Positions 44,301-53,936 are shown, counted from the first letter of the stretch. The stretch is 64,000 nucleotides of DNA from an uncultured Sphingomonadaceae bacterium (GCA_947501325.1 CANMVC010000001.1:248001-312000), one strand, 5' to 3'. Program-made: numbers and translations. Notes: generated from the letters alone by a model not told the origin.

Positions 44301-44955
44301 AATTGCCCCTATACGCACTGTGATGTTTTTCATGATGAGTAGCAGTTATCAGCCCTTTTCCTAACAGGCCGTTAACCAACCAGCGCGGAAACATCTCCCA
44401 CCCCATATGGTTGGTCACACCCATAATCGTCATAATCAGCAGAACAAGGCCCAACATGCCGACATGAATCGGAACCGCGATGACCAGAATGGGAATCACG
44501 ATGGCGCCACTAATTGCCTCCAAGGGATGAAAACTCATGGCTGCCCAAGCAGTTGGCGGGCGACTTTCATGATGAACCGCATGCGCGACCTCGAACAAAC
44601 CGCGGCGATGGAACAACCGATGTGTCCAGTAAAACCAGGTGTCATGAAGGACCAGATAGATGATGAGAGATAGCGGCAGGTACCAGATGGGATATAGGTT
44701 GATATCCGTGTAAACTTTTGTCCAACCGGCATTTTGCCAGCCCCAGGCGAGAATACCGGCCGGAGTACCATAAATCGCTGCCGAATAGAGCGACCAGCGT
44801 ATCTCTCGCGATATCTGAGGTTTCAACTTGTCATATTGCCCGGGCCTGACGCGCTGCGTCAGCCAGGCAAACAGGCCGCTGGTAATCAAATAGCGAACGC
44901 CGACTATCAGCGACATCGCCGCTGCGGAGAGAATGATAGCAGACAGATAATTCAT
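44206..44955 (-). CDS. Membrane sterol-desaturase/fatty-acid-hydroxylase-family enzyme
   Basis: This 249-residue membrane protein has the three His clusters of the family: HDTWFYWTHRLFH, HAVHHES and HHEKHH, binding a di-iron centre. It would insert a hydroxyl group or double bond in a lipid. Divergent from crtY with a 110-base spacer, it is a candidate carotenoid or hopanoid/fatty-acid modifying enzyme; hydroxylation of a carotenoid ring is plausible but unproved, because its His spacing also fits generic sterol desaturases. The end overlaps the DUF2141 gene by 95 bases, so the two are linked in expression. Confidence 0.85.
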   Translation of the reverse strand: MNYLSAIILSAAAMSLIVGVRYLITSGLFAWLTQRVRPGQYDKLKPQISREIRWSLYSAAIYGTPAGILAWGWQNAGWTKVYTDINLYPIWYLPLSLIIYLVLHDTWFYWTHRLFHRRGLFEVAHAVHHESRPPTAWAAMSFHPLEAISGAIVIPILVIAVPIHVGMLGLVLLIMTIMGVTNHMGWEMFPRWLVNGLLGKGLITATHHEKHHSAYRGNYGLYFRFWDKVCGTDLGLGSFSDPADQRSGG

Positions 44956-45065
44956 GTCTCAACGCTATGCCGCAAAGTCCGAACGGGCAAGGGTTAAGCA
45001 GTTTATTTTCCTACATGCTTGGGGACAGGCTTCCCCCCGCCACTGCCATCGGCTACGGCTTTGAC

Positions 45066-46238
45066 ATGGCCGATAAAGCTCATCAGCAAAATCAATATGA
45101 TCTCGCGATTACTGGTGGCGGACTTGCTGGTGGGCTCATTGCACTGGCTCTCCACACGTTGCGCCCGGAGCTGACTATTGCTTTGATCGAGGCAGAAGAT
45201 CATTTTGGCGGCAACCACATCTGGTCATTTTTCGACAGTGATATCGAACCGGAGCATCGCTGGCTTCTTGACCCCCTGATATCGCGGCAATGGGATCAAT
45301 ATGATGTGCACTTTCCCAAATATAGCCGCAGCATAAATAATCGCTATTATTCGATAGATTCCGAAAATCTGGATCGTGAATTGCGCGCTCGGCTGCCTGC
45401 AACGGCGCTGCAATCTGGCCGGAAAGCAAAGACGATCGCAGAGGGTCTCGTACATCTTGAAAATGGTGACGCAATAGCTGCCTGTGCAGTGCTTGATGTG
45501 CGCGGTGGTGGTGATTTTTCAGCGCTCGAATTTGGTTGGCAGAAGTTCTGCGGGCAAATGCTCCAACTCCGGAAGCCTCATGGTCTCAAACAGCCCATCA
45601 TCATGGACGCGACAGTGGAACAGATTGACGGTTATCGTTTCGTCTATTGCTTGCCGTTTAGTGCAACCGAAGTCTTTGTGGAGGATACCTATTATTCCGA
45701 CACGCCAGCGTTGGATATGAAAGCTGCGCATCGACGCATTGCGCGATATGCTGCCGAGCAAGGTTGGGAAATCGTGCATATCTTGCGCGAAGAACAAGGC
45801 AAATTGCCGGTACTGTACGGCGGCGACTTTCAGAAATTCTGGCGAGCAAATAAGGGCCCAGATGCGCGCGCCGGAGCACGGGCCGGGCTGATCCAGCCAA
45901 TAACCAGCTATTCCCTGCCCATGGCTGTGCGGACCGCGATGCTGATCGCTGAGATGCCGGAAATCAATCAGGGAAAGCTCAATAAATTACTCAAGAATCT
46001 TGCTACAAAGCACTGGAAAGACGGTAAATTCTACCGTATGCTTTGTGCTTTCATGTTCAAGGGCGCAGATCCGGATAAGCGCTATCGAACGCTGGAGCAT
46101 ACCTATACCAAAGACGAAAAACTGCTGGCCCGCTTTTATGCAGGCAAAACGACAAAAATGGATCAGGCTAAATTGCTTACGGGCAAACCGCCTATCCCGA
46201 TTTCCCGCGCCATACCCCTCCTGTTAAAATATAGATGA
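45066..46238 (+). CDS. crtY: Lycopene beta-cyclase CrtY
   Basis: This protein of about 390 residues has the FAD-binding start YDLAITGGGLAGGLIALAL, then NHIWSFFD, FGWQKFCGQ (the GWQK motif of CrtY), FVYCLPFSATEVFVEDTYYSD and RAGLIQPITSYSLPMAVRTA. CrtY closes the ends of lycopene into beta-rings to form beta-carotene. The frame continues upstream to 44967; ATG 45066 is the best start, and an ATG at 45015 is possible. It heads the plus-strand crtY-crtI-crtB operon, with a 13-base gap to crtI. Confidence 0.95.
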   Translation: MADKAHQQNQYDLAITGGGLAGGLIALALHTLRPELTIALIEAEDHFGGNHIWSFFDSDIEPEHRWLLDPLISRQWDQYDVHFPKYSRSINNRYYSIDSENLDRELRARLPATALQSGRKAKTIAEGLVHLENGDAIAACAVLDVRGGGDFSALEFGWQKFCGQMLQLRKPHGLKQPIIMDATVEQIDGYRFVYCLPFSATEVFVEDTYYSDTPALDMKAAHRRIARYAAEQGWEIVHILREEQGKLPVLYGGDFQKFWRANKGPDARAGARAGLIQPITSYSLPMAVRTAMLIAEMPEINQGKLNKLLKNLATKHWKDGKFYRMLCAFMFKGADPDKRYRTLEHTYTKDEKLLARFYAGKTTKMDQAKLLTGKPPIPISRAIPLLLKYR

Positions 46239-46251
46239 GCCATAAACTGCC

Positions 46252-47775
46252 ATGAATGACGTAACCAAAAGCCAGCCCGAACTATTCAAGACAGCCGCCG
46301 TTATCGGTTCGGGGTTTGGCGGCCTGGCGCTTGCTATCCGCCTGCAATCCGCTGGCATTCAGATGACGATCCTCGAGAGCCGCGACAAGCCCGGCGGTCG
46401 GGCCTATTATTGGGACAAGGACGGCTTTATTTTTGATGGTGGTCCGACCGTTATCACCGACCCTGATTGCCTCAGCCAGCTTTGGGAGCTGACCGGCCAT
46501 GATATGGCCAAAGATATCGAGCTCATGCCAGTATCGCCCTTTTACCGGCTCAACTGGCCAGACGGGACAAATTTTGATTATGTGAATGATCCGGAAGAGC
46601 TTTACGCCAATATCGCCGCCATCGAACCCGATGACGTTGAGGGCTATAAGCGGTTTCTCGAATATAGCGGTGGGCTGTATGAAGAAGGCTATGTCAAACT
46701 TGGCACCAAGGCGTTTCTCGATTTTAAATCGATGATCAAAGCCGCGCCGGCTTTGATGAAGTTTGAAGCCTATCGCTCTGTTTACGCCAAAGTCTCCGGC
46801 TTTGTGAAAAACGAGAAGTTGCGAGAATTTCTGTCGTTTCAGTCGCTACTGGTCGGCGGCAATCCGATGAAAACCAGCGCGATATACGGTCTGATCCATA
46901 AGCTGGAGCGTCTGGGCGGAGTCTGGTTTGCAAAGGGCGGTACAAACATGCTGATCGCTGCGATGGTGAAACATTTTGAGCGGATTGGCGGCACAATACG
47001 CTTATCCGATCCAGTGACCAGCATCGATACCATGGGCGATCGCGCTTCGGGCGTCACCTGTAAATCAGGATGGAGCGAGACTTTTGATGCCGTCGCATCC
47101 AATGCCGATGTCATGCACAGCTATCGCGACCTGCTGAGCCACAAGCATCGCAGCAGCAAGGTAACGACCTCGCTCAAGAAGAAGAAATATTCGCCGTCAC
47201 TATTCGTGGTCCATTTCGGCCTGAAAGGCACATGGCCGGGTATTCCGCATCACATGATCCTATTCGGTCCCCGCTATAAAGGTTTGCTGGAGGACATCTA
47301 CGATAATGGCGTATTACCGAGCGACTTTTCGCTTTATCTCCACCATCCGACGGTCACAGACCCGAAAATGGCACCCGAAGGTCACAGCACTTTCTATGTT
47401 CTGGCTCCCGTCCCGCATCAGGGCAAACTGCCGATCGACTGGGAGCAAATGGGTCCGATATACGAGAAGCGCATTCTCGATGAAATCGGTCAACGTCTGA
47501 TCCCCGACATTCACGACCGGATCGTCACCAGCTTTCACTACACGCCGCAGGATTTCGGCACCGACCTCAACGCCCATCTAGGCAGCGCGTTCAGCCTGGA
47601 ACCCTTGCTGACGCAAAGTGCTTGGTTCCGAGTCCACAACCGCGATGATGTGATCAGCAATCTCTATTTTGTCGGCGCAGGTACGCATCCCGGCGCAGGA
47701 ATCCCCGGCGTTGTGGGCAGTGCGAAGGCTACGGCAGAGCTGATGCTTGAGGATATCCTGCAAGTCACGCAATGA
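46252..47775 (+). CDS. crtI: Phytoene desaturase CrtI
   Basis: This 507-residue flavoprotein has the Rossmann motif VIGSGFGGLALAIRLQ and the DKPGGRAYYW segment at the N-terminus, and the CrtI C-terminal motif NLYFVGAGTHPGAGIPGVV. It carries out the stepwise desaturation of phytoene to lycopene. It overlaps crtB by 4 bases (ATGA), so both are translated together. The length is typical of bacterial CrtI. Confidence 0.97.
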   Translation: MNDVTKSQPELFKTAAVIGSGFGGLALAIRLQSAGIQMTILESRDKPGGRAYYWDKDGFIFDGGPTVITDPDCLSQLWELTGHDMAKDIELMPVSPFYRLNWPDGTNFDYVNDPEELYANIAAIEPDDVEGYKRFLEYSGGLYEEGYVKLGTKAFLDFKSMIKAAPALMKFEAYRSVYAKVSGFVKNEKLREFLSFQSLLVGGNPMKTSAIYGLIHKLERLGGVWFAKGGTNMLIAAMVKHFERIGGTIRLSDPVTSIDTMGDRASGVTCKSGWSETFDAVASNADVMHSYRDLLSHKHRSSKVTTSLKKKKYSPSLFVVHFGLKGTWPGIPHHMILFGPRYKGLLEDIYDNGVLPSDFSLYLHHPTVTDPKMAPEGHSTFYVLAPVPHQGKLPIDWEQMGPIYEKRILDEIGQRLIPDIHDRIVTSFHYTPQDFGTDLNAHLGSAFSLEPLLTQSAWFRVHNRDDVISNLYFVGAGTHPGAGIPGVVGSAKATAELMLEDILQVTQ

Positions 47776-49004
47776 ACCGCGCCAAACTCGTCCTTCACGC
47801 CAAAGCCAGTATTGATCGTGGATCAAAATCCTTTGCCCTCGCCTCCAAGCTGTTCGCCAACCAGCCGCGCGAGCGAGTGTGGATGCTCTATGCGTGGTGC
47901 CGCCAATGTGATGATCTCGCTGATGGCCAAGAGCATGGTCACGGCATGTCGGCCACTCCAGCGTCTGAGAAAACTATAGCATTAATGCGTATGCTGACCC
48001 GCCGAGCAATGGGTGGCGAGCAAACTGGAAAACCTGCCTTTGATGCCATGGGTGTTGTCGCGCAGGAATGCCGGCTACCCAATGATTTGGCTGATGATGT
48101 CATTGACGGCTTTGCGCTCGACGCCAAAAAATGGCGGCCGCAGAGCGAGAATGATCTGTATCAATATTGTTATCATGTGGCAGGAGCAGTCGGCTGTATG
48201 ATGGCGATCGTCATGGGCGTTTCTCCGCGCGATCACGAAACGCTTGATCGTGCTTGTGATCTGGGACTGGCCTTTCAATTATCCAATATCGCCCGCGATG
48301 TCGCAGAGGATGCAGCGGCGGGGCGATGCTATTTGCCTGCCGATTGGTTGGCGGAAATGCGAATTGATCCTGATGATATCATGAATCCGGCGCGGCGAGA
48401 TGCCCTCGTCCAGTTGGTCGCGCGGCTTTGCGATTTGGCTGAACAATATGAAGCCTCGGCACGCGTAGGTGCGGCACAGCTGCCTTTTCGATCCCGCTGG
48501 GCGATTTTGGCGGCGGCGGGTATTTATGGCGATATCGCGCGAGCGGTTAGGCGCAGCAATGGCGGATCATTGGACCAGCGCATAATTACCAGCAAAGCGG
48601 CCAAAGTCCGATGGATATTGAAGGCATTTCATCAATCAACCTTGCCAACGAGGGCGGTATCGCGAGTCGGTCTATGGCAACGCCATTCCAAAAAAAAGGT
48701 ACAGGCTTCTTATAATGAGATTCACGCAGATATCTGTTCAATTACAAAATCATATCTCAAAAAGAATGAGGAAATTGACCCGAACGCACTTACTTTGACC
48801 GAGACGTCGATGGATGAAGAAGATTGGCATTTGGATTACATTCAAGAAATTGAGGCAAAATATAGCATATGCTTGGACCCCATATTACTTACGGGAGAAG
48901 TAAACAGAGTTGGACTGATAAAGAAGTCTGAACAGTCAGTGGCACGCGACCTAACAGTTAATGAAATTGTCGATTTCATTTTCAAATCAAAATCAAAAAA
49001 CTAA
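47772..49004 (+). CDS. crtB: Phytoene synthase CrtB with ACP-like C-terminal extension
   Basis: The first 307 residues are phytoene synthase: YAWCRQCDDLADGQEHG (first Asp-rich site), FQLSNIARDVAEDAAAGRCYLP (second Asp-rich site), and the usual ending VGLWQRHSKKK. It joins two geranylgeranyl diphosphates. Normal CrtB would stop there. Here the frame continues for about 100 residues in AT-rich DNA after an eight-A run (48690-48697). The extra part, with DICSITKSYL, LTLTETSMDEEDWHLDYIQEI and LTVNEIVDFIF, resembles acyl-carrier-protein-like DUF1493 domains without the phosphopantetheine Ser. The fusion could be real, or a slip in the A run. It meets the inositol-phosphatase gene in a 4-base convergent overlap. 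Confidence 0.88.
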   Translation: MNRAKLVLHAKASIDRGSKSFALASKLFANQPRERVWMLYAWCRQCDDLADGQEHGHGMSATPASEKTIALMRMLTRRAMGGEQTGKPAFDAMGVVAQECRLPNDLADDVIDGFALDAKKWRPQSENDLYQYCYHVAGAVGCMMAIVMGVSPRDHETLDRACDLGLAFQLSNIARDVAEDAAAGRCYLPADWLAEMRIDPDDIMNPARRDALVQLVARLCDLAEQYEASARVGAAQLPFRSRWAILAAAGIYGDIARAVRRSNGGSLDQRIITSKAAKVRWILKAFHQSTLPTRAVSRVGLWQRHSKKKVQASYNEIHADICSITKSYLKKNEEIDPNALTLTETSMDEEDWHLDYIQEIEAKYSICLDPILLTGEVNRVGLIKKSEQSVARDLTVNEIVDFIFKSKSKN

Positions 49005-49783
49005 CTCTGCCCTTCATTCTCCGAGAGAAATTTGGCGACGCGGGCAACGGCCGCATCATGTATGCCCTGCGAAGTACAAAGAACGCCAAAAGCCTGTCCG
49101 TGCGTGCCGTTATAGCGCAGCTCTTTGCCATGTGCATCGGTGACAATTGCCCCAGCCTCTTCCGCAATTACATGGGCAGCAGCAATATCCCATTCGCTGC
49201 CCCAGCGCGTTGATACGACCAAATCCGCGCGATCATCCGCCACCATTGCAAGACGCAACGCAATGCTATTGGGTTTAAAGACAGGTGTCAGATCAATATG
49301 ATCCGGTAGCTCTTCGACTGGCAAACGTGCGCCATTATAATTACTGCACTGGCTGGCTTTGAGCAATTTACCGTTCACTTCGGTATGGCTACCGGCTTTT
49401 GCGGTCCAAATCTCATCCATTGCCGGGGCGTTCAGTACACCAAATATCGGCGCGCCATTTTTTACCAATGCTACTGATACGCACCAGCCGGGCTTGCCCT
49501 TCACAAAATCCTTGGTGCCGTCAATCGGATCGACCACCCACGCCATATCACGGCCAGACAGGGATTTATGTTCTGCGGTTTCTTCTGAGAGCCATCCGGC
49601 TTCTGGTAGCAATGCTTCCAATCGTTCGCGGAGAAAATTGTCGACCGCAATATCGGCCTCGCTCACAATCTGTCCGGGTGATTTTTCCCAAGTATTTTCT
49701 GCTTTTTCCCCCGCCTGCCATTGCTGCATGGCAAGATCGCCAGCATCTCTGGCTATCGCAACAATCTGATCAAAATCAACCAA
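49001..49783 (-). CDS. Inositol-monophosphatase/CysQ-family phosphatase
   Basis: This 260-residue protein has the family motifs EADIAVDNFL, the metal site WVVDPIDGTKDF (DPIDGT) and WDIAAAHVIAEEAGAIVTD (WD...AEEAGG-like). Likely reactions are removal of the phosphate from inositol phosphates or from 3'-phosphoadenosine 5'-phosphate (CysQ type); which of these cannot be told. The start is a TTG at 49783 with GGAG about ten bases upstream. Confidence 0.9.
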   Translation of the reverse strand: MVDFDQIVAIARDAGDLAMQQWQAGEKAENTWEKSPGQIVSEADIAVDNFLRERLEALLPEAGWLSEETAEHKSLSGRDMAWVVDPIDGTKDFVKGKPGWCVSVALVKNGAPIFGVLNAPAMDEIWTAKAGSHTEVNGKLLKASQCSNYNGARLPVEELPDHIDLTPVFKPNSIALRLAMVADDRADLVVSTRWGSEWDIAAAHVIAEEAGAIVTDAHGKELRYNGTHGQAFGVLCTSQGIHDAAVARVAKFLSENEGQS

Positions 49784-49901
49784 CCCAAAATAACTCCGTT
49801 AGACCTGATCCTGTCCGATTTGGATCGGAAAAGGCCGTTTCTTGTCTGATAGGCGTGGTTCGACACGCTCACCACTAACGATTTAGCTCTGGCCAGTAAT
49901 C

Positions 49902-51248
49902 TTAGCCGCCAGCAACCGTCATACTGTCGGTGCGCAGTGTCGGGGCGTTCACCGCATAGCGATATTCCAGGTCATCGGCTGGAACCAGGCTAGCGAACAT
50001 GTCCTTCAGATTTCCCGCAATCGTAATTTCCGAAACCGGCGCGCCGATTTTACCGTCAGTGATCAGGAAACCGCCGGCGCCTCGGCTATAGTCACCGGTG
50101 ACCGGATTAACACCTTGGCCAATTAATTCAGTGATATAGACACCATGTTTAATGTCTTTGATCAGCTCTGCTTTACTGACTGATCCGGCATTCATATGAA
50201 GATTCGTTACACTGACACCCGGCGCTCCGCCAACCCCTCGGGATGCATGGCCGGTAGGTTGAAGCCCCAATTGCCGCGCCGAAGCGCTTTCCATAATCCA
50301 TTGGGTCAGGCGACCATTATCGATCAACTTGGTTTTGGCAGTCGGCAGTCCTTCGCCATCAAAGGCCTTGGATCGCAAACCCCGCTTGCGGTGCGGACAG
50401 TCAATAATGTTGATCGCGCTGTCGAAAACCTGCGTATCCAGGGCTTCCAAGAGAAAACTGGTCTTGCGGGCAATCGCACTGCCTGCAATGGCGCCGACAA
50501 AATGGCTGAGCATTGAGTTGCCAACGCGCGGATCAAATACCACCGGCATAGCGCCGGATTTAAAATCAACCGGGTTTAGCCGCGAAATCGCCCGTTCTCC
50601 GGCTTCTTTGCCGATAGATTCTGGCGTATCAAGATCTTCAAAATGCCGTCTGCTGTCATAAGCGTAGTCGCGCTCCATGCCGTCACCTTCGCCGGCAATC
50701 ACGCTGGCATGGCAACTATATCCGCTGGTGGAATAGGCACCTGAAAAGCCATGGCTGGTCGCCAAGGCCACAATAGACCGGCCAGCGCTCGCGCCGCCGC
50801 CTTCGCTGTTGGTGACGCCCTCTATCGCTCGCGCCGCATCTTCAGCGCTCAGGGCCATTTCACGCAGCATAGCCGGATCGGGATCCATGCCATCATCACC
50901 ATCAATCGGATGGGGATCGGATTTCAGGATCAACTCTTCAGGCGCCAGTCCGGCATATTGATCTTCCGGAGCTTCACGCGCCATATCCATCGCCCGGCCG
51001 ACCAGAGCAGAAAGAATTTCCGGGTCCATGTCGGAAGATGATACCGTTGCCGAACGTTTGCCGGCAAATACCCGCAGACCGATTTCTTCACCTTCTGACC
51101 GCTCCACATCTTCAAGATTGCCGAGCCGCATAGATACCTGCGTCGAGGCATCACAGACGTAAATCGCGTCTGCGGCATCAGCACCGGCTTTCTTGGCTTG
51201 GGAGATAAGGGCGTCGGCGCGGTCCTGCGCTTCTTGTGGCTTTAACAT
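49902..51248 (-). CDS. pmbA: PmbA/TldE metalloprotease subunit
   Basis: This 448-residue protein has the PmbA pattern: SMRLGNLEDVERSEGEEIGLRVFAGKRSATVSS at the N-terminal part, VALATSHGFSGAYSTSGYSCHASVI in the middle and YITELIGQGVNPVTGDYSRGAGGFLI at the end, with no HExxH zinc site, as expected of PmbA (the TldD partner has it). TldD/PmbA process microcin precursors and degrade CcdA in E. coli. The start ATG 51248 is preferred; the frame runs 47 codons further upstream without conservation. Confidence 0.93.
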   Translation of the reverse strand: MLKPQEAQDRADALISQAKKAGADAADAIYVCDASTQVSMRLGNLEDVERSEGEEIGLRVFAGKRSATVSSSDMDPEILSALVGRAMDMAREAPEDQYAGLAPEELILKSDPHPIDGDDGMDPDPAMLREMALSAEDAARAIEGVTNSEGGGASAGRSIVALATSHGFSGAYSTSGYSCHASVIAGEGDGMERDYAYDSRRHFEDLDTPESIGKEAGERAISRLNPVDFKSGAMPVVFDPRVGNSMLSHFVGAIAGSAIARKTSFLLEALDTQVFDSAINIIDCPHRKRGLRSKAFDGEGLPTAKTKLIDNGRLTQWIMESASARQLGLQPTGHASRGVGGAPGVSVTNLHMNAGSVSKAELIKDIKHGVYITELIGQGVNPVTGDYSRGAGGFLITDGKIGAPVSEITIAGNLKDMFASLVPADDLEYRYAVNAPTLRTDSMTVAGG

Positions 51249-51319
51249 GAGCAGGACATAGGGTTGACGAGCAGCAAGGTCAACGCTGCGCGCTGCCTTT
51301 GTTTCCAAATTCAATATGT

Positions 51320-51721
51320 TTAGAAAATTGCGCCGATTACTTTGATTATGCCGACAAAAACAAAGGGCAATCCAAGGGCCAAGATCCACAAAGTAATTTG
51401 ATCTTTGCGGAAGCGCGCCGCCAGACTTTGTTCGGACAGGCCACTATTTGCAATATCTTGCCAGCGTTTCTCATATTTGCGGCAGAATGGCACGATGACT
51501 GCCACCAAAAGCACCAGCCCGAAATAGGGCGCAATTGACATGCCTTTTGTTTGAATGAAGCTGAGAACAAAGAATATTTGCATCATTGTGTAGACGAGCA
51601 AAGCCGTCGCACAATTATTGCTCATTTTCTTTTCCCACTGCACCGCAGACGACGCGCGAAGCGAACGATCATCGCGACGTTTTGAAACCGTTTTACGAGA
51701 TGCTGCTGCAACCATATTCAT
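51320..51721 (-). CDS. Small membrane protein, unknown function
   Basis: This 133-residue protein has an N-terminal basic, Arg/Lys-rich segment (about 30 residues), then two to three hydrophobic helices (ATALLVYTMMQIFFVLSF, SIAPYFGLVLLVAVIVPF and ITLWILALGLPFVFVGIIKVI). No family is recognised. It precedes pmbA on the same strand. The start could also be an ATG at residue 33 (MSNNCATALL), which would remove the basic leader. Confidence 0.55.
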   Translation of the reverse strand: MNMVAAASRKTVSKRRDDRSLRASSAVQWEKKMSNNCATALLVYTMMQIFFVLSFIQTKGMSIAPYFGLVLLVAVIVPFCRKYEKRWQDIANSGLSEQSLAARFRKDQITLWILALGLPFVFVGIIKVIGAIF

Positions 51722-51871
51722 TCCCCTTCAACATACTCTCTCTCCGCGCTGTCAAATGTTTCCCCAAACTAGCGCCTATAGACACTATAACCCCTTTTTT
51801 CCAAAAGCCAAATCGGCGGATTTCAGGCTTAAAATATCGTTAATACCACATAGCGCTTGCTAAAAATTACG

Positions 51872-51882
51872 CTGTCAGACAG
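51872..51882. promoter_or_regulatory. Palindrome upstream of the OYE gene (possible operator)
   Basis: CTGTC-A-GACAG is a perfect 5-bp inverted repeat, 41 bases before the start of the OYE gene. It could be a binding site for a regulator. No regulator gene is adjacent. Confidence 0.3.
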
Positions 51883-51922
51883 AATCAGTTTCTAATCGCA
51901 ATGCAATTTTTGGGGCACATTC

Positions 51923-53215
51923 ATGACCATTTCACTCGCCAATCCACTTAGCCTTCCCTGTGGCGCCATATTATCCAATCGTATCGGCAAGGGCGCGATG
52001 ACCGAGGGTATGGCAACACCAGACGGCGTTCCGACGCCAGAACTCGAACGGCTTTATGGCATCTGGTCCGATGGCGGCGCCGGCATGTTGCTCAGCGGCA
52101 ATATCCAGATTGACCGCGACCATCTGGAACGCCCCGGTAATGTCGTGATCGACAAGCCTGCCGACGATGCGATGATGGCCGCACTCAAAAGTTGGGCGGC
52201 AGTTGCAACCCGGAATGGCAATCATTTCTGGGCACAGATCAGCCATGCCGGTCGCCAAACACAAAGTAACGTCAACAAACACCCGAAAGCGCCATCCGCA
52301 GTCAAGCTCGGCCTGCCCGGCGGTCAATTCGGAGAACCGGTTGCGCTAACCATCCAAGAAATTGAAGAATTGGTTGATCGTTTCGCATTAGCGGCCAAGA
52401 CCTGTCAGGATGCCGGTTTTACGGGTGTTCAAATCCACAGCGCGCATGGCTATTTGCTGAGTGGTTTCCTCAGCCCCCGCGCCAACCAGCGCACGGATGA
52501 CTATGGCGGTAGTCTGGAAAATCGGGCGCGTTTCCTTCTGTCGGCTGTCGCAAAAGTACGTGCAGCTGTTGGCCCCGATTTCCCGATCTCGGTCAAACTC
52601 AACAGCGCCGATTTCCAAAAAGGCGGCTTTGCGTTCGAGGATAGCTTGCAGGTCGTTCAATGGCTCGAAGCAGCCAGTGTGGACCTAATCGAGATATCGG
52701 GTGGTACGTACGAGCAGCCAGCGCTTATGGGTGCAGACGGTCTGGAAGAAAAAGAGGTACAGAATGTTGCGCCTTCAACACAGGCCCGCGAAGCCTATTT
52801 TGTCGATTTTGCCAAAGCCATGCAGGCTTCGGTCAAGGTACCGCTCATGGTTACAGGCGGTTTCCGGACGCGCGCTGCCATGGAACAGGCGTTGGAAGGC
52901 GGAGCGGCTGACCTAGTTGGTCTCGGTCGTCCGATGTGCGTGATGACCGACGCGCCCAAGCAATTGCTCGCTGGCCGTGATGAATTGCCGCGCTTTGAAA
53001 ACACGCTGCAACTCATTCCCGATTGGCTGGGCTTCCTGAAGCGTTTTCAGATGGTCAAAGCGGTCGATGGTTTCGCCACGATCTATTGGTTTTACGAGCA
53101 GCTGTTCAACATCGGAAAAAGCGGAAAAACCGATCCCAACCTCAGCGTATTTAAAGCCTTCCGGGCGGTTGAAGCCCGAAACAAGAAACTATTGGCTGGG
53201 CGGAGTCAGCAATAG
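51923..53215 (+). CDS. NADH:flavin oxidoreductase (Old Yellow Enzyme family)
   Basis: This 430-residue FMN enzyme has the OYE motifs ISHAGRQTQ, VQIHSAHGYLLSGFLSPRANQRTDDYGGSLENRARF (given as positions about 170-205) and LMVTGGFRTRAAMEQAL, GAADLVGLGRPM. The His pair in HSAHGYL and the Tyr/Asp in DDYGGS fit the binding site. It would reduce enone double bonds with NAD(P)H. The C-terminal tail (about 60 residues after the barrel) is longer than in YqjM-type enzymes. It is a single gene with a possible operator palindrome upstream. Confidence 0.9.
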   Translation: MTISLANPLSLPCGAILSNRIGKGAMTEGMATPDGVPTPELERLYGIWSDGGAGMLLSGNIQIDRDHLERPGNVVIDKPADDAMMAALKSWAAVATRNGNHFWAQISHAGRQTQSNVNKHPKAPSAVKLGLPGGQFGEPVALTIQEIEELVDRFALAAKTCQDAGFTGVQIHSAHGYLLSGFLSPRANQRTDDYGGSLENRARFLLSAVAKVRAAVGPDFPISVKLNSADFQKGGFAFEDSLQVVQWLEAASVDLIEISGGTYEQPALMGADGLEEKEVQNVAPSTQAREAYFVDFAKAMQASVKVPLMVTGGFRTRAAMEQALEGGAADLVGLGRPMCVMTDAPKQLLAGRDELPRFENTLQLIPDWLGFLKRFQMVKAVDGFATIYWFYEQLFNIGKSGKTDPNLSVFKAFRAVEARNKKLLAGRSQQ

Positions 53216-53264
53216 CAATCCGATAATATTTGCATAGCTATCCATAAACCGACAAAAACGCGTC

Positions 53265-53936
53265 ATGAGACCGCTCCTGAAAATCATGGCCGTACTGTTG
53301 CTTGTATTTCTGTCGATATTTCTCGCGGGACAGTTATTTGGCATATTGACGATAGACAAGGTCCAGAGCCTCTTGGAAACCGCTCGGCAGATTGATCCAG
53401 CCTATATTTTTGGGGCGGTTGTTATCCTGCTCTTACTCGATATCATCCTGTCCGTTCCGACATTGGCAACAACCTTGCTTGCCGGGTATTTCCTCGGTTT
53501 TCCCTTGGGTGCGACAGCAGCGTTCACGGGGCTGACGCTGGCCATGCTCGTCGGATATGGGTTAAGCCGACAATATGGTCATCGGGCAATCGGTGTTCTT
53601 ATTAAAGACGAAACCGAGCGCGCCCAAATGGCCGAAGCCTTTGCCCGCAATGGCCCTGCCATGATCATGCTGGCCCGTGCTGCACCGATGGTGCCTGAGG
53701 TCACCGCCTGCATGGCCGGTGTTACCCGTATGCCGCTGCTGCGCTATTTGACTTTCTTTGCGCTTGGTACGGTGCCCTATGTCGGGATCGCGGCCTATGC
53801 AGGATCCGTCAGCACATGGGATGATCCACAACCGGCGATCTTCACGGCTTTGGGGCTATATGCCATCCTGTGGGTGGGCTGGTTTCTCTACCAGCGGAGA
53901 GAAAAGCGTAACAAACGCCTCAACCCATTTCCGTAA
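53265..53936 (+). CDS. VTT/TVP38-family membrane protein
   Basis: This 223-residue protein has five to six hydrophobic helices and the VTT (SNARE-associated, DedA-like) core: LLAGYFLGFPLGATAAFTGLTLAMLVGYGLSR, with ARAAPMVPEVTACMAGVTRMPLLRYLTFFALGTVPY. Family members affect lipid or undecaprenyl phosphate movement across the inner membrane. The last 17 bases overlap the end of the convergent CobC-type gene. Confidence 0.85.
   Translation: MRPLLKIMAVLLLVFLSIFLAGQLFGILTIDKVQSLLETARQIDPAYIFGAVVILLLLDIILSVPTLATTLLAGYFLGFPLGATAAFTGLTLAMLVGYGLSRQYGHRAIGVLIKDETERAQMAEAFARNGPAMIMLARAAPMVPEVTACMAGVTRMPLLRYLTFFALGTVPYVGIAAYAGSVSTWDDPQPAIFTALGLYAILWVGWFLYQRREKRNKRLNPFP

Noticed and set aside
49860-49885. 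TTCGACACGCTCACCACTAACG, similar to half of the REP-like repeat at 6 kb
   Set aside because: Only one half-site with several mismatches; a second arm could not be found.
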